Below are positions 7,314-16,100 of a DNA stretch of 23,148 nucleotides, piece by piece. Below the pieces are notes generated by a model, which was not told where the DNA came from, made no database searches, and saw nothing but the letters and a program-made list of their open reading frames with translations. The translations under genes and the position numbers were made by a program. The DNA is taken from the NCBI GenBank assembly GCA_016210295.1, contig JACQUM010000035.1, positions 1 to 23,148 on the forward strand, written 5' to 3'. Every line of letters begins with the position of its first letter. Within the stretch, counting starts at the first letter, position 1. The DNA is from Chloroflexota bacterium. Its GTDB lineage: Bacteria; Chloroflexota; Dehalococcoidia; UBA6926; JACQUM01.

Positions 7314-8138
7314 GTGCCGGACTTCGTTGTTCTTGGCCACGTTACCCAGGACTACGTGAATGGGGTCTCGCGGCCTGGCGGCGCCGCCGCTTATGCGGCG
7401 GTCGCGGCGCATCGCCTGGGTCGCAAGGTGGGCCTTCTCACCTCCACGGCGCCGGAGCTCCCTCTCCAATACCTCCCTTCGGAGATCGAGGTGGTCAGCG
7501 TCCCTGGCCCAGCCACGACGACCTTCCGCAACGACTACTCGCCCGAGGGGCGCCGGCAGGCTGTCCTGGCCCTCGCGGCGCCGCTCAACCTCACCCACGT
7601 TCCCTGGGCGTGGCTGGACACACAGGTCCTGCTCCTCGCTCCGGTGGTTGGCGAGGTCGATTCGACCCTCATCGGCCGGTTCAGGAAGTCTCTGGTGGGC
7701 GTGGCCGCCCAAGGGTGGCTTCGCCGTTGGAGCGAGATAGGTGGCCCGGTCTCCGTCCTCGGGATCGAGGCCCTGCGAGGCCTGCCGACGGTGGGAGCGG
7801 TCTTCCTCTCCGAGGAGGACTTCGTAGGGACGGAGGAGGATGTGGTGGCGGCCTTGGAACGGACTCCTATCATCGTGGTGACTCACGGAGCGCGGGGCGC
7901 CCGGCTCTGGTGGCAAGGCCAGTGGCTGGAGGTCCCCGCGTTCCCCGCCAGCGAAGTGGACCCCACCGGGGCAGGGGACGTCTTCGCCGCCGCCTACCTT
8001 GTGCGCCTCTCGGAGACCCGGGACCCTGTCAAAGCGGCCCTCTTCGCCAGCGCCGCCGCCTCGCTGGCGGTGGAGGGAGAAGGCATCCAAGGAATACCCG
8101 GTCGGGTGGCCGTGGAGGCGCGCGTGGCGAGCAGGTAG
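7314..8138 (+). CDS. PfkB-family carbohydrate kinase, substrate unknown
   Basis: This is a ribokinase/PfkB-fold sugar or nucleoside kinase of 274 residues (281 if the GTG at 7293 is used). The N-terminus begins with a beta strand (MPDFVVLGHVTQDYV), followed by the glycine-rich substrate-side motif GGAAAYAAVAAHRLG (22-36). Near the C-terminus is PfkB signature 2, DPTGAGDVFAAAYLV (216-230), with the GAGD anion hole and catalytic Asp222. The family phosphorylates a hydroxymethyl group using ATP, but the sugar cannot be told from sequence. The gene starts 59 nt after jag and is followed by the ileS promoter, so it may be the last gene of the rpmH-jag transcript. It is somewhat shorter than classic ribokinases (about 300 residues). 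Confidence 0.85.
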   Translation: MPDFVVLGHVTQDYVNGVSRPGGAAAYAAVAAHRLGRKVGLLTSTAPELPLQYLPSEIEVVSVPGPATTTFRNDYSPEGRRQAVLALAAPLNLTHVPWAWLDTQVLLLAPVVGEVDSTLIGRFRKSLVGVAAQGWLRRWSEIGGPVSVLGIEALRGLPTVGAVFLSEEDFVGTEEDVVAALERTPIIVVTHGARGARLWWQGQWLEVPAFPASEVDPTGAGDVFAAAYLVRLSETRDPVKAALFASAAASLAVEGEGIQGIPGRVAVEARVASR

Positions 8139-8150
8139 AGACCTCTTCCC

Positions 8151-8180
8151 TTGACACTCACCGGCGCGCCCGGCTACAGT
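8151..8180 (+). promoter_or_regulatory. Sigma70-type promoter of ileS
   Basis: TTGACA (8151-8156), an 18-bp spacer and TACAGT (8175-8180). Initiation near 8187 gives a leader of about 88 nt. The leader is too short for a T-box and lacks the T-box antiterminator signature, so there is no sign of tRNA-sensing control. Confidence 0.72.
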
Positions 8181-8274
8181 CGTACTCCGTAGGTAGCATT
8201 CACGCGCAGCGCGAGGGGCCTTTACAGTTCTGTCGGCGCGTCCTAGGGAAACCTGGAAGGCAGTAGGTGACTGA

Positions 8275-11200
8275 ATGTTCGATCCTGTCCCCTCCCGAGT
8301 CTCCTTCCCGGACCTCGAGAGGGAGACCCTCCGGTTCTGGAAGGAGAAGCAGATTTTCCGGCGCTCGCTGGAGGAGCGGCAGGGGGGTCCCCTCTTCCTC
8401 CTGTACGAGGGCCCTCCCACCGCCAACGGGACGCCTGGGGTCCACCACGTCCTGGCTCGGGTCTTCAAAGACGTTATCCCCCGCTTCAAGACGATGCAGG
8501 GCTACTATGCCCCTCGCAAGGCGGGTTGGGACACCCACGGCCTGCCGGTGGAGCTGGAGGTCGAGCGGGAGCTGGGGCTGAAGACCAAGCGCGACATCGA
8601 AAGCTACGGCATCGACAAGTTCAACCAGAGGTGCCGCGAGAGCGTCTTCCGCTACGTGAAGGACTGGGAGGCGATGACGGAGCGCATCGGCTTCTGGCTG
8701 GACATGAGCGATCCCTACATCACCTTCGCCAACGAATACATCGAGTCGTGCTGGTGGGCCCTGCAGCAGCTCTGGGACAAGGGTCTCCTCTACAAGGGCT
8801 ATCGGGTCACGCCGCACTGCCCCCGATGCGAGACCTCTCTCAGCGACCACGAGGTCGCTCTTGGGTATAGAGAGGACACACCGGACCCTTCGGTCTTCGT
8901 CAAACTGAAAGTCCAGCCCACGGAGCAGACCCTTGCCGTCCTCCCTTCGCTGGACGTTCCGACCTACTTTCTGGCCTGGACGACGACTCCCTGGACCCTG
9001 CCGGCCAACGTCGCCCTGGCTGTCGCTCCGAAGGCGCGGTATGTGGTGGTGGAGGGGACCTTTCCTCCCAAGGGGCAGAGGGAGCGGTTCATCCTCGTCG
9101 AGGACCGCCTCGCCGACTGTCTGAGCGAGCCGTTCCAGGTGCGGGCCGCCGTCCAGGGGGAGGAGCTGGTGGGGCTCCAATATGAGCCACTCTACCGCCT
9201 TGTGGAGCCCTCCAAGCCAGCCTGGCGGGTCGTTGCCGCGGATTTCGTCTCGACGGAGGAGGGGACGGGTGTGCTCCACATCGCCCCCGCCTACGGGGCG
9301 GAAGACCTCGAGGTGGGGCTGAAGGAAGACCTTCCCCTGATCCACACCGTCGGCCTGGACGGACGCGTCATGTCCGCGCCCGTGGCCTTCGGCGGCAAAT
9401 TTGTCAAGGAGGCCGACCCGCTCATCATGGAGGAGCTGCGAGGGCGCGGCCTCCTCTACAAGGACAGGGCCATCCGCCACACCTACCCCTTCTGCTGGCG
9501 GTGTGACACCCCTCTTATCTACTACGCCAAGGACTCCTGGTACATTCGCACCACGGCGGTCCGAGACCGCCTCATCGGCGGGAACGAGGAGATCAACTGG
9601 CACCCGGACTACATCAAGAGCGGACGTTTCGGCGAGTGGCTTCGGAACAACGTGGACTGGGCCCTCTCGCGGGAGCGGTACTGGGGCACGCCTCTCCCTA
9701 TCTGGGAGTGCCGCCAGTGCGGCGACACTCAGTGCATCGGTAGCCGGGAAGAGCTGCAGAAGAAGCCGGACATCTCGGGGTACGAGGAGGGCCTGGACCT
9801 CCATCGGCCCGCCATCGACCGCGTCACCTTCCGGTGCGAGAAATGCCAGGGGGAGATGGTCCGGGAGCCGGAGGTCCTCGACGCCTGGTTCGACTCTGGG
9901 GCCATGCCGGTGGCCCAATGGCACTATCCCTTCGAGAACCAGGAGACGTTCCGGGCTCGGTTCCCCGCCGACTACATCTGCGAGGCGGTGGACCAGACCC
10001 GCGGTTGGTTCTACACCCTCCACGCTCTCTCCATCCTCCTCTTCGACAAGCCCTGCTACCGGAACGTCATCTGTCTGGGGCTCATCCAGGACGAGAAGGG
10101 CGAGAAGATGAGCAAGTCTCGGGGGAACGTGGTGGACCCCTGGAGCGTGCTCAACCAGCAGGGCGCCGACCCGATGCGGTGGTATATGTACACCGCCACC
10201 GCGCCCGGAGACCCCCGTCGGTTTTCCAGCAGCCTGGTGGGGGAGTCCGTTCGGCGGTTCTTCCTTCCGCTGTGGAATGTCTACTCTTTCTTTGTGACCT
10301 ATGCCCGGCTGGACGGCTTCGATCCGCGAAAGGGCGGTGCCCCGCCGGTGGCGGAGAGGCCCCTCTTGGACCGCTGGATACTTTCTCGCTTCCACGGGCT
10401 CGTCCAGGAGGCGACCGACCTGCTGGAGCATTACAGTCCCACCGACGCAGCCCGGCAGATCGAGGCTTTCGTGGAGGACCTCTCCAACTGGTACGTCCGC
10501 CGGAGCCGGCGGCGCTTCTGGAAGAGCGAGCACGACGCCGATAAGCAGGCCGCCTACCACACCCTTTACGACGTTCTGGTCGGGCTGGCCAAGCTCCTTG
10601 CCCCCTTTACCCCCTTCCTGGCGGAGGAGTTCTACCGAAACCTCATGCCCGTGGGAGACGAGGGGGTGCCAGCGAGCGTCCACCTGGCGCGATGGCCTTC
10701 GGCAGATGCTTCCTTGCGAGACCCCCAGATGGAGGAAGACATTCGGTACGCCATGCGGCTCGCGAGTTTGGGGCGGGCGGCGCGGAGCCGGGCGGGGGTC
10801 AAGGTCCGGCAGCCTCTGGCCCGCATGCTCGTCCTCGCCCCTGCGGAGAGAGAAAGACAGGCCCTCGGCCGCGTTCAGGAGCAGATCGTCGAAGAGATGA
10901 ACGTGAAGGAGATCGTCCCGGTGGAAGAGGAAGAGGTCTTCACGGAGTATTCCGTGAGGCCGAACGCGGCTCTCCTAGGACCGAAGTACGGCCGAGACCT
11001 GGCCCAGATTGTCCGTGGACTCACGGCCATGAACGCTGGTGAGGTCACGCGCCGCGTCAGAGCCGGGCGGTCGATCGAGGTGGCGGGGAAGGTCCTCCAA
11101 CCCGAGGACGTCCTAGTGGAGACCCGAGACGTGGAGCCCTTTCTTTCGGCTCGGGAAGGAGACATGGCCCTGGCCATCGACGTGACGGTCACGGCGGACT

Positions 11201-11466
11201 TAGCTCAGGAAGGCCTGGCGCGGGACCTGGTGCGGCACATCCAGGAGCTCCGTCGTCAATCGGGCCTGGAGATCAGCGACAGGATTGTTGCCTATGTTGG
11301 TGGTGACGCGGAGGTCATCGAGGCGGCGCGACGGCTGGGAGACTACATCCGGCAGGAAACGCTGGCCGTGGCCCTTCACTTCCAGGAGCCGCCTCCAAAC
11401 ATCCCATCGGTCGTCGCCCAGATCGACGAGCGGACGGTCCGCCTCGGCGTGCAGAAGCGAGAGTGA
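8275..11466 (+). CDS. ileS: Isoleucyl-tRNA synthetase, type 2, with GVHH motif
   Basis: IleRS charges tRNA-Ile and edits mischarged valine. The 1063-residue class I enzyme resembles the Thermus/eukaryote-like type 2 subgroup (GWDTHGLPVELEVERELGL, long C-terminal part). The nucleotide-binding HIGH motif reads GVHH (55-58) where HxGH is expected: the His and Gly are exchanged. KMSKS is intact at 611-615. The editing (CP1) domain has TTTPWTLPANVAL starting at 236 and HIAPAYGAED (335-344), with Asp344 as the probable editing residue. Four CxxC knuckles (182/185, 407/410, 479/482, 521/524) suggest two structural zinc sites. The ATG at 8275 follows AGGTGA (8265-8270). It is transcribed from its own promoter. 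Confidence 0.97.
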   Translation: MFDPVPSRVSFPDLERETLRFWKEKQIFRRSLEERQGGPLFLLYEGPPTANGTPGVHHVLARVFKDVIPRFKTMQGYYAPRKAGWDTHGLPVELEVERELGLKTKRDIESYGIDKFNQRCRESVFRYVKDWEAMTERIGFWLDMSDPYITFANEYIESCWWALQQLWDKGLLYKGYRVTPHCPRCETSLSDHEVALGYREDTPDPSVFVKLKVQPTEQTLAVLPSLDVPTYFLAWTTTPWTLPANVALAVAPKARYVVVEGTFPPKGQRERFILVEDRLADCLSEPFQVRAAVQGEELVGLQYEPLYRLVEPSKPAWRVVAADFVSTEEGTGVLHIAPAYGAEDLEVGLKEDLPLIHTVGLDGRVMSAPVAFGGKFVKEADPLIMEELRGRGLLYKDRAIRHTYPFCWRCDTPLIYYAKDSWYIRTTAVRDRLIGGNEEINWHPDYIKSGRFGEWLRNNVDWALSRERYWGTPLPIWECRQCGDTQCIGSREELQKKPDISGYEEGLDLHRPAIDRVTFRCEKCQGEMVREPEVLDAWFDSGAMPVAQWHYPFENQETFRARFPADYICEAVDQTRGWFYTLHALSILLFDKPCYRNVICLGLIQDEKGEKMSKSRGNVVDPWSVLNQQGADPMRWYMYTATAPGDPRRFSSSLVGESVRRFFLPLWNVYSFFVTYARLDGFDPRKGGAPPVAERPLLDRWILSRFHGLVQEATDLLEHYSPTDAARQIEAFVEDLSNWYVRRSRRRFWKSEHDADKQAAYHTLYDVLVGLAKLLAPFTPFLAEEFYRNLMPVGDEGVPASVHLARWPSADASLRDPQMEEDIRYAMRLASLGRAARSRAGVKVRQPLARMLVLAPAERERQALGRVQEQIVEEMNVKEIVPVEEEEVFTEYSVRPNAALLGPKYGRDLAQIVRGLTAMNAGEVTRRVRAGRSIEVAGKVLQPEDVLVETRDVEPFLSAREGDMALAIDVTVTADLAQEGLARDLVRHIQELRRQSGLEISDRIVAYVGGDAEVIEAARRLGDYIRQETLAVALHFQEPPPNIPSVVAQIDERTVRLGVQKRE

Positions 11467-11598
11467 GGCAGAGGCTCGTTCACGTCCCTCGCAAGTTGCG
11501 GAAAACCTTTCGACCATCTCCCTGTCCCCCTTCCCTTCGGCTGGCTCAGGGCATGCCTGGCCAGGAAGGGGGAGGAAATTATATCCGGGGGCACTTCA

Positions 11599-11655
11599 TC
11601 CTTCCCCTCGGAAGGACCGGCAATCCCGAGTCTTCGGGACTGCACTCCCCTTTTT
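11599..11655 (+). terminator. Tandem hairpins after ileS, possible weak terminator
   Basis: The 199-nt gap between ileS and the convergent protease gene holds two hairpins: TCCTTCC-CCTC-GGAAGGA (11599-11616) and TCCCGA-GTCT-TCGGGA (11624-11639). A T5 run (11651-11655) lies 11 nt after the second stem, too far for a textbook intrinsic terminator. They may end ileS transcription or act from both sides. Nothing else is recognised in the gap. Confidence 0.3.
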
Positions 11656-11665
11656 CAATACCCTG

Positions 11666-12820
11666 CTAGTCGCAGGTTCGAGGGCTCTCTGCCAGGCGCA
11701 GGGCGGTGGAAAGCTCTCGGCCATCGCGCACGATGGAGAGGGTGATCTGATCGCCTGGTTCGCGGGGCTGGATGGCCGCGATGAGTTTCGCCGTCGTGGC
11801 GACCTTGTCACCGTTGAGTCCGACGATGACGTCGCCGGCGCGAAGCCCAGCCGCTGCCGCGGGAGTCTGCGGGACCACTTCCACGATGGCGACCCCTTCC
11901 TTGATAGAGAGGCGGAGCTGGCTGGCGATGCCGGGCGTGACGGTGGCGATCTTGACGCCCATCCACGGCTCCCGCACCTTCCCACGCTCGATGAGCTGCT
12001 GCACGATGGGCCGCGCCTGGTTGATGGAGATGGCGAAGCCGATCCCCGTCCCCTGGCCGGCGATGGCCGTGTCGATGCCGACGACCTCTCCGCGGAGGTT
12101 GAGGAGAGGCCCGCCGCTGTTGCCTGGATTGATGGCGGCATCGGTCTGGATCAGGTCGTAGAGCGTGCAGCCCGTATCGGTGGTGATGCCGCGCCCTAAG
12201 GCGCTCACCACTCCCGCCGTGACCGTGGGGCCTCCCTCCAGACCCAACGCGTTTCCGATGGCAATCACCCACTCGCCAATCTGGAGCGCCGAGGAGGAGC
12301 CCAGGGGAGCGACCGGCAGGTCGGCTCCCTGGATGCGCAGGACGGCCAGGTCCGTCCTGGGGTCTCTCCCGACCAGTTCGACGTCGTCGAAGGAGCGGCC
12401 GTCGGGGAGGACCACCCGGAGGGAGCGGGCCCCCTCTACCACGTGGTTGTTGGTCAAGACGTGCCCTTCCCTGTCGATAACGACTCCGGAGCCGGCCCCT
12501 TCCCGAGGGACAGGGTCGAAGAAGCGCTGGGGAGAAAGGGTTTGGGTGTAAATGGAGACCACCGCCGGCCTCGTGCTGGCCACGGCCGCGGCGACGTTCG
12601 GCAGGGATGCCGTCTCCAGGCGGGTCAGGGAGTCTTGCGGGGTTTCCTGGGAAGGTGCGGGCGCGAGCCCCGCGCTGGGTACAGGAGAGGGAGTGGCGGC
12701 CGGCTGGACAGCCGCCGCGGGGCTCGCGCCCTGGAGGTTGCTGATCAAAGGCGCGCAGCCGGTGGAGAGAAGGGCCAATCCAAGCGCTGGGAAGATGAAA
12801 AAGCGCCGAAAACTGTTCAT
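11666..12820 (-). CDS. htrA: HtrA/DegP-like serine protease with PDZ domain, lipoprotein signal
   Basis: This envelope quality-control protease has 384 residues. The N-terminus is a signal peptide ending in a lipobox-like LLSTGC (Cys22), followed by an Ala/Pro-rich linker (about 30-65). The trypsin-like domain has the full triad: His126 in LTNNHVVEG, Asp157 in GRDPRTDLAVL and Ser235 in GNSGGPLLNLRGEVVG. One C-terminal PDZ domain (about 287-375) contains TPAAAAGLRAGDVIVGLNG. Family members degrade or refold damaged exported proteins. The start is fixed by AGGAG on the minus strand (12832-12828), 7 nt upstream of the ATG. The gene stands alone, convergent with ileS and divergent from rpoB. I found no convincing promoter for it. 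Which HtrA paralogue it is cannot be decided. Confidence 0.94.
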   Translation of the reverse strand: MNSFRRFFIFPALGLALLSTGCAPLISNLQGASPAAAVQPAATPSPVPSAGLAPAPSQETPQDSLTRLETASLPNVAAAVASTRPAVVSIYTQTLSPQRFFDPVPREGAGSGVVIDREGHVLTNNHVVEGARSLRVVLPDGRSFDDVELVGRDPRTDLAVLRIQGADLPVAPLGSSSALQIGEWVIAIGNALGLEGGPTVTAGVVSALGRGITTDTGCTLYDLIQTDAAINPGNSGGPLLNLRGEVVGIDTAIAGQGTGIGFAISINQARPIVQQLIERGKVREPWMGVKIATVTPGIASQLRLSIKEGVAIVEVVPQTPAAAAGLRAGDVIVGLNGDKVATTAKLIAAIQPREPGDQITLSIVRDGRELSTALRLAESPRTCD

Positions 12821-12929
12821 GGTACGGCTCCTGAAACTGTGAGTCTCATGTATAGGGTAACGGATGAGGCGTGAAGGGAGTAATCCCTGGGAAGGGGGAT
12901 CTCCGCTTGAAACGCGGTCGGCGTCTTAC

Positions 12930-12946
12930 GAAGCGCGGAGCGCTTC
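12930..12946. repeat. 7-bp inverted repeat upstream of rpoB promoter
   Basis: GAAGCGC (12930-12936), a 3-nt centre GGA and GCGCTTC (12940-12946) form a perfect palindrome 18 bp upstream of the rpoB -35 box and about 110 bp upstream of the protease start. The position between two divergent genes suits a regulator site, but no known consensus is recognised. Confidence 0.4.
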
Positions 12947-12964
12947 CATGAGTAGCCCCGTCCA

Positions 12965-12993
12965 TTGACAGCCTCCTATGGGGATGGTATACT
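12965..12993 (+). promoter_or_regulatory. Strong sigma70 promoter of rpoBC
   Basis: TTGACA (12965-12970), 17-bp spacer, TATACT (12988-12993): 11 of 12 consensus bases at the optimal spacing. Initiation near 13000 leaves a leader of about 117 nt before rpoB. Unlike in many bacteria, rplJ/rplL do not lie upstream. Confidence 0.88.
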
Positions 12994-13042
12994 TGCGCCA
13001 GTTGTGGCGAAGCTGGTCCGCCCGGTATAGGTGTTCGTAAAA

Positions 13043-13082
13043 GCCTCTCCGTTCCATGTGCAGGGAACGGAAGGTGTTTTTT
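13043..13082 (+). terminator. Terminator-like hairpin in rpoB leader (possible attenuator)
   Basis: CCGTTCC (13049-13055) pairs with GGAACGG (13064-13070) around an 8-nt loop. The stem can extend by T-A, T-A, C-G, C-G and G-T pairs with C13047 bulged. One base later comes a run of six T (13077-13082). This is the shape of an intrinsic terminator, placed inside the leader about 43-82 nt after the expected start and 34 nt before the rpoB ATG. Regulation by premature termination is inference. Confidence 0.6.
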
Positions 13083-13103
13083 GTTCTCATTCACATTCAC
13101 GAT

Positions 13104-13108
13104 AGGAG
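13104..13108 (+). promoter_or_regulatory. Ribosome binding site deciding the rpoB start
   Basis: AGGAG (13104-13108) lies 8 nt before the ATG at 13117. It excludes the upstream in-frame TTG at 13081, which falls in the T-run of the leader hairpin, and lies only 2 nt from the TTG at 13111. Confidence 0.75.
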
Positions 13109-13116
13109 CATTGTTC

Positions 13117-16100
13117 ATGCGCCTTGCCTCCGCGGATCGTCCCAGGACTACCTCCCTCCCCGAGAAGAACTACGCGAAAATCCCCCAATCCCTCGACCTG
13201 CCTAACTTGGTGCAGGTCCAGTTGGACTCTTACGAATGGCTCAAGGGCCCAGGGCTAAAGGACCTTTTCCAGGAGGTCTCTCCGATCCAGGACTCCCCAC
13301 GAGAGGGCCTGCCGGGGGAGATCCTGCGCCATCATAGCCTGCGGGAGATCCTAGCGATGGTCAAGGCGGGCGAGGTCAGCCATGACCCCATGGGTGGGCG
13401 CTTCGCCCTCTCTTTTCTGGAGCACTCCTTCGGAGAGGCCAAATCCTCAGAGGAGGAGTGTCGAGCCAAGGACCTGACCCATGCGGCGCCCCTGTTCGTC
13501 AAGACCCAGCTCCTAGTGAAGGAGACCGGGGAGGTCAAGGAGCAGTCGCTCTTCATGGGCGACGTTCCCCTGATGACCAATCGGGGGACTTTCATCGTCA
13601 ACGGCACGGAACGCGTGGTGGTGAGCCAGCTGGTCCGCTCTCCCGGCGTCTACTTCACCATCGAGGGAGATGTCACCACGGGCCGCGATCTGTGCTACGC
13701 CAAGCTGATCCCAACCCGCGGCGCATGGTTGGAATTCGAGATGAACTCCAAGGACGTCATCAGCGTGAAGGTGGACCGCCGCCGCCGGATGCCGGTGACC
13801 ACGCTGCTTCGGGCCCTTGGCTACACCTCGGATGAGGAGATCCTTGCTCTCTTCCAGGAGGTGGAGGCCAAAGGACAGCGTTCTTACATTGCAACGACCA
13901 TTGAAAAGGAGACGTACGAGAAAAGCGAAGAGGCGGCCTTGCTGGACTTTTACCGACGCCTCCGTCCAGGCGAACCGGCCGTCTTGGAGAACGCGAAGCG
14001 CTTGGTGTACAACCTGTTCTTCCACCCCCGCCGCTACGACCTAGGCCGGGTAGGCCGCTACAAGCTCGGCCGGACCCTGGCCCGGGGAGAGGAGGGTGAG
14101 GCCCGGCGCGTCCTGCTCCCTGAAGATATCGTGGGCATCATCCGCCGCATGATCTTGGTCCAGCATGGGGAGATTCCTCCTGACGATATCGACCACCTGG
14201 GCAATCGACGAGTCCGGGCGGTCGGCGAGCTCGTCCAAAACCAGTTCCGCATCGGGCTGCTCCGAATGGAGAGGGTGGCGCGAGAGCGGATGACCCTGAC
14301 GCAGAGCGAGGGGGCCACTCCTGGCCACCTGGTGAACGTGCGACCTGTCGTCGCCGCCATGCGAGAGTTCTTCGGAGGCTCCCAACTCTCCCAGTTCATG
14401 GACCAGACGAACCCTCTGGCGGAGCTGACGCACAAGCGACGTCTTTCTGCCCTGGGTCCCGGCGGCCTCAGCCGGGAGAGAGCGGGTTTCGATGTCCGAG
14501 ACGTCCACAACTCTCACTACGGTCGCATCTGTCCCATCGAGACGCCAGAAGGGCCCAACATCGGCCTTCTTGGTTCCCTCGCCACCTACGCGCGGGTAAA
14601 CCAGTACGGGTTCATCGAGACTCCCTATTGGAAGATCGAGCGGGAGGTCTCCTCCAGGGATTCTCTCCTCTTGGGGAGGACCCTCCGAGCGCCTATCAAG
14701 ACGGTCAAGGGAGAGATGGTAGCGGACGCGGGGGACGTGGTGACGGAGCAAGTCGTCGCGCGTCTCAAAAAGATGACGGAACAGAAAGTAGCGGTGAACC
14801 CCTTCGTCTCCGCGGAATTCGTCTACCTTTCCGCAGACGAGGAGGAGAACTACACCATCGCCCAAGCGAACACGCCTGGGAACGCGCGGGGCGAGATCAC
14901 CACGGAGGCGGTGGAGATCCGCCGGCGAGGCGAGCCAGTGATGGAGAGCCCGCTGCGCGTCGACCTGATGGACGTCTCTCCGAAGCAGATATTCAGCGTC
15001 TCTACTGCCCTCATACCCTTCTTGGAGCACGACGACGCCAACCGTGCCCTGATGGGCTCCAACATGCAGCGTCAGGCTGTGCCCCTCCTCCGGCCGGAGG
15101 CGCCGCTGGTCTCCACCGGAATGGAGTATCAGGTCGCTCGGGACAGCGGACAGGTCCTCCTGGCGCCGGTGGACGGCGAGGTGGTCTCCGCGACGGCGCG
15201 CCAGATCATCATCCGCGACGCAGCGAAGAAGCTGCACAGCCTGAACCTCTGGAAGTTCGAGCGCTCCAACCAAGGGACGTGCATCAACCAGCGGCCCATC
15301 GTAGCCAAGGGTGATCGTGTCAAAAAGGGGCAACCCATCGCCGACTCCTCTTCCACAGACAAAGGGCAGTTAGCCCTCGGTCAGAACGTCCTCTGTGCCT
15401 TCATGTCCTGGGAAGGGTACAACTTCGAGGATGCCATCATCCTCTCGGAGTCCGTCGTCCGCAAGGACAAGTTCACCTCCATCCACCTCGAGGAATCCGA
15501 GGTGGAGGCACGCGACACCAAGCTGGGACGGGAGGAGATCACCCGCGATATCCCAAACGTCGGGGAGGACTCCCTGCGAGACCTGGATGAGAGGGGAATC
15601 ATCCGCGTCGGCGCCGAGGTGGGCCCCGGCGACATCTTGGTGGGGAAGATCACTCCCAAAGGGGAGACGGAGCTTTCTCCGGAGGAGAAGCTTCTACGGG
15701 CCATCTTCGGCGAGAAGGCCCGGGAGGTGAAAGACTCCTCTTTGCGGGTGCCTCACGGAGAATGGGGCAAGGTAGTGGACGTCAAGATCCTCTCCCGCGA
15801 GCAAAAGGACGAACTGACCGCTGGGGTGAACGAGGTGGTGCGCGTGTGGGTGGCCCAGACCCGCAAGATCTCCGAAGGAGACAAGATGGCGGGCCGCCAT
15901 GGCAACAAGGGAGTTATCTCGCGGATCCTTCCCATCGAGGATATGCCGGTCCTTCCCGATGGGGCACCTGTTGAGATCATCCTCAACCCTATCGGCGTGC
16001 CGAGCCGCATGAACCTGGGCCAGGTCCTGGAGACGCACATCGGAGCAGTGGCCAGCTCCTTTGGTTTCCGCGTGGTGACTCCAGTCTTCGACGGAGCGGG

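Noticed and set aside
8181..8274. T-box riboswitch in front of ileS
   Set aside because: The leader is only about 88 nt and lacks the conserved T-box sequence and a terminator.
8200..10683. 827-codon open frame on the minus strand inside ileS
   Set aside because: Mirror of the ileS codons, with no family resemblance; the same GC artefact as the other long antisense frames (for example 17766-19715).
11574..11582. TATAAT-like hexamer on the minus strand between ileS and the protease
   Set aside because: No -35 box at the proper distance; it would read into the 3' end of ileS in antisense with no gene to express.
11675..11683. tRNA-like T-loop sequence GGTTCGAGG
   Set aside because: No acceptor stem, anticodon arm or D arm can be drawn around it, and it lies in the last codons of the protease gene.
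13081..13116. Upstream TTG start for rpoB
   Set aside because: It lies in the T-run of the leader hairpin and has no ribosome binding site; ATG 13117 has AGGAG at the right distance.
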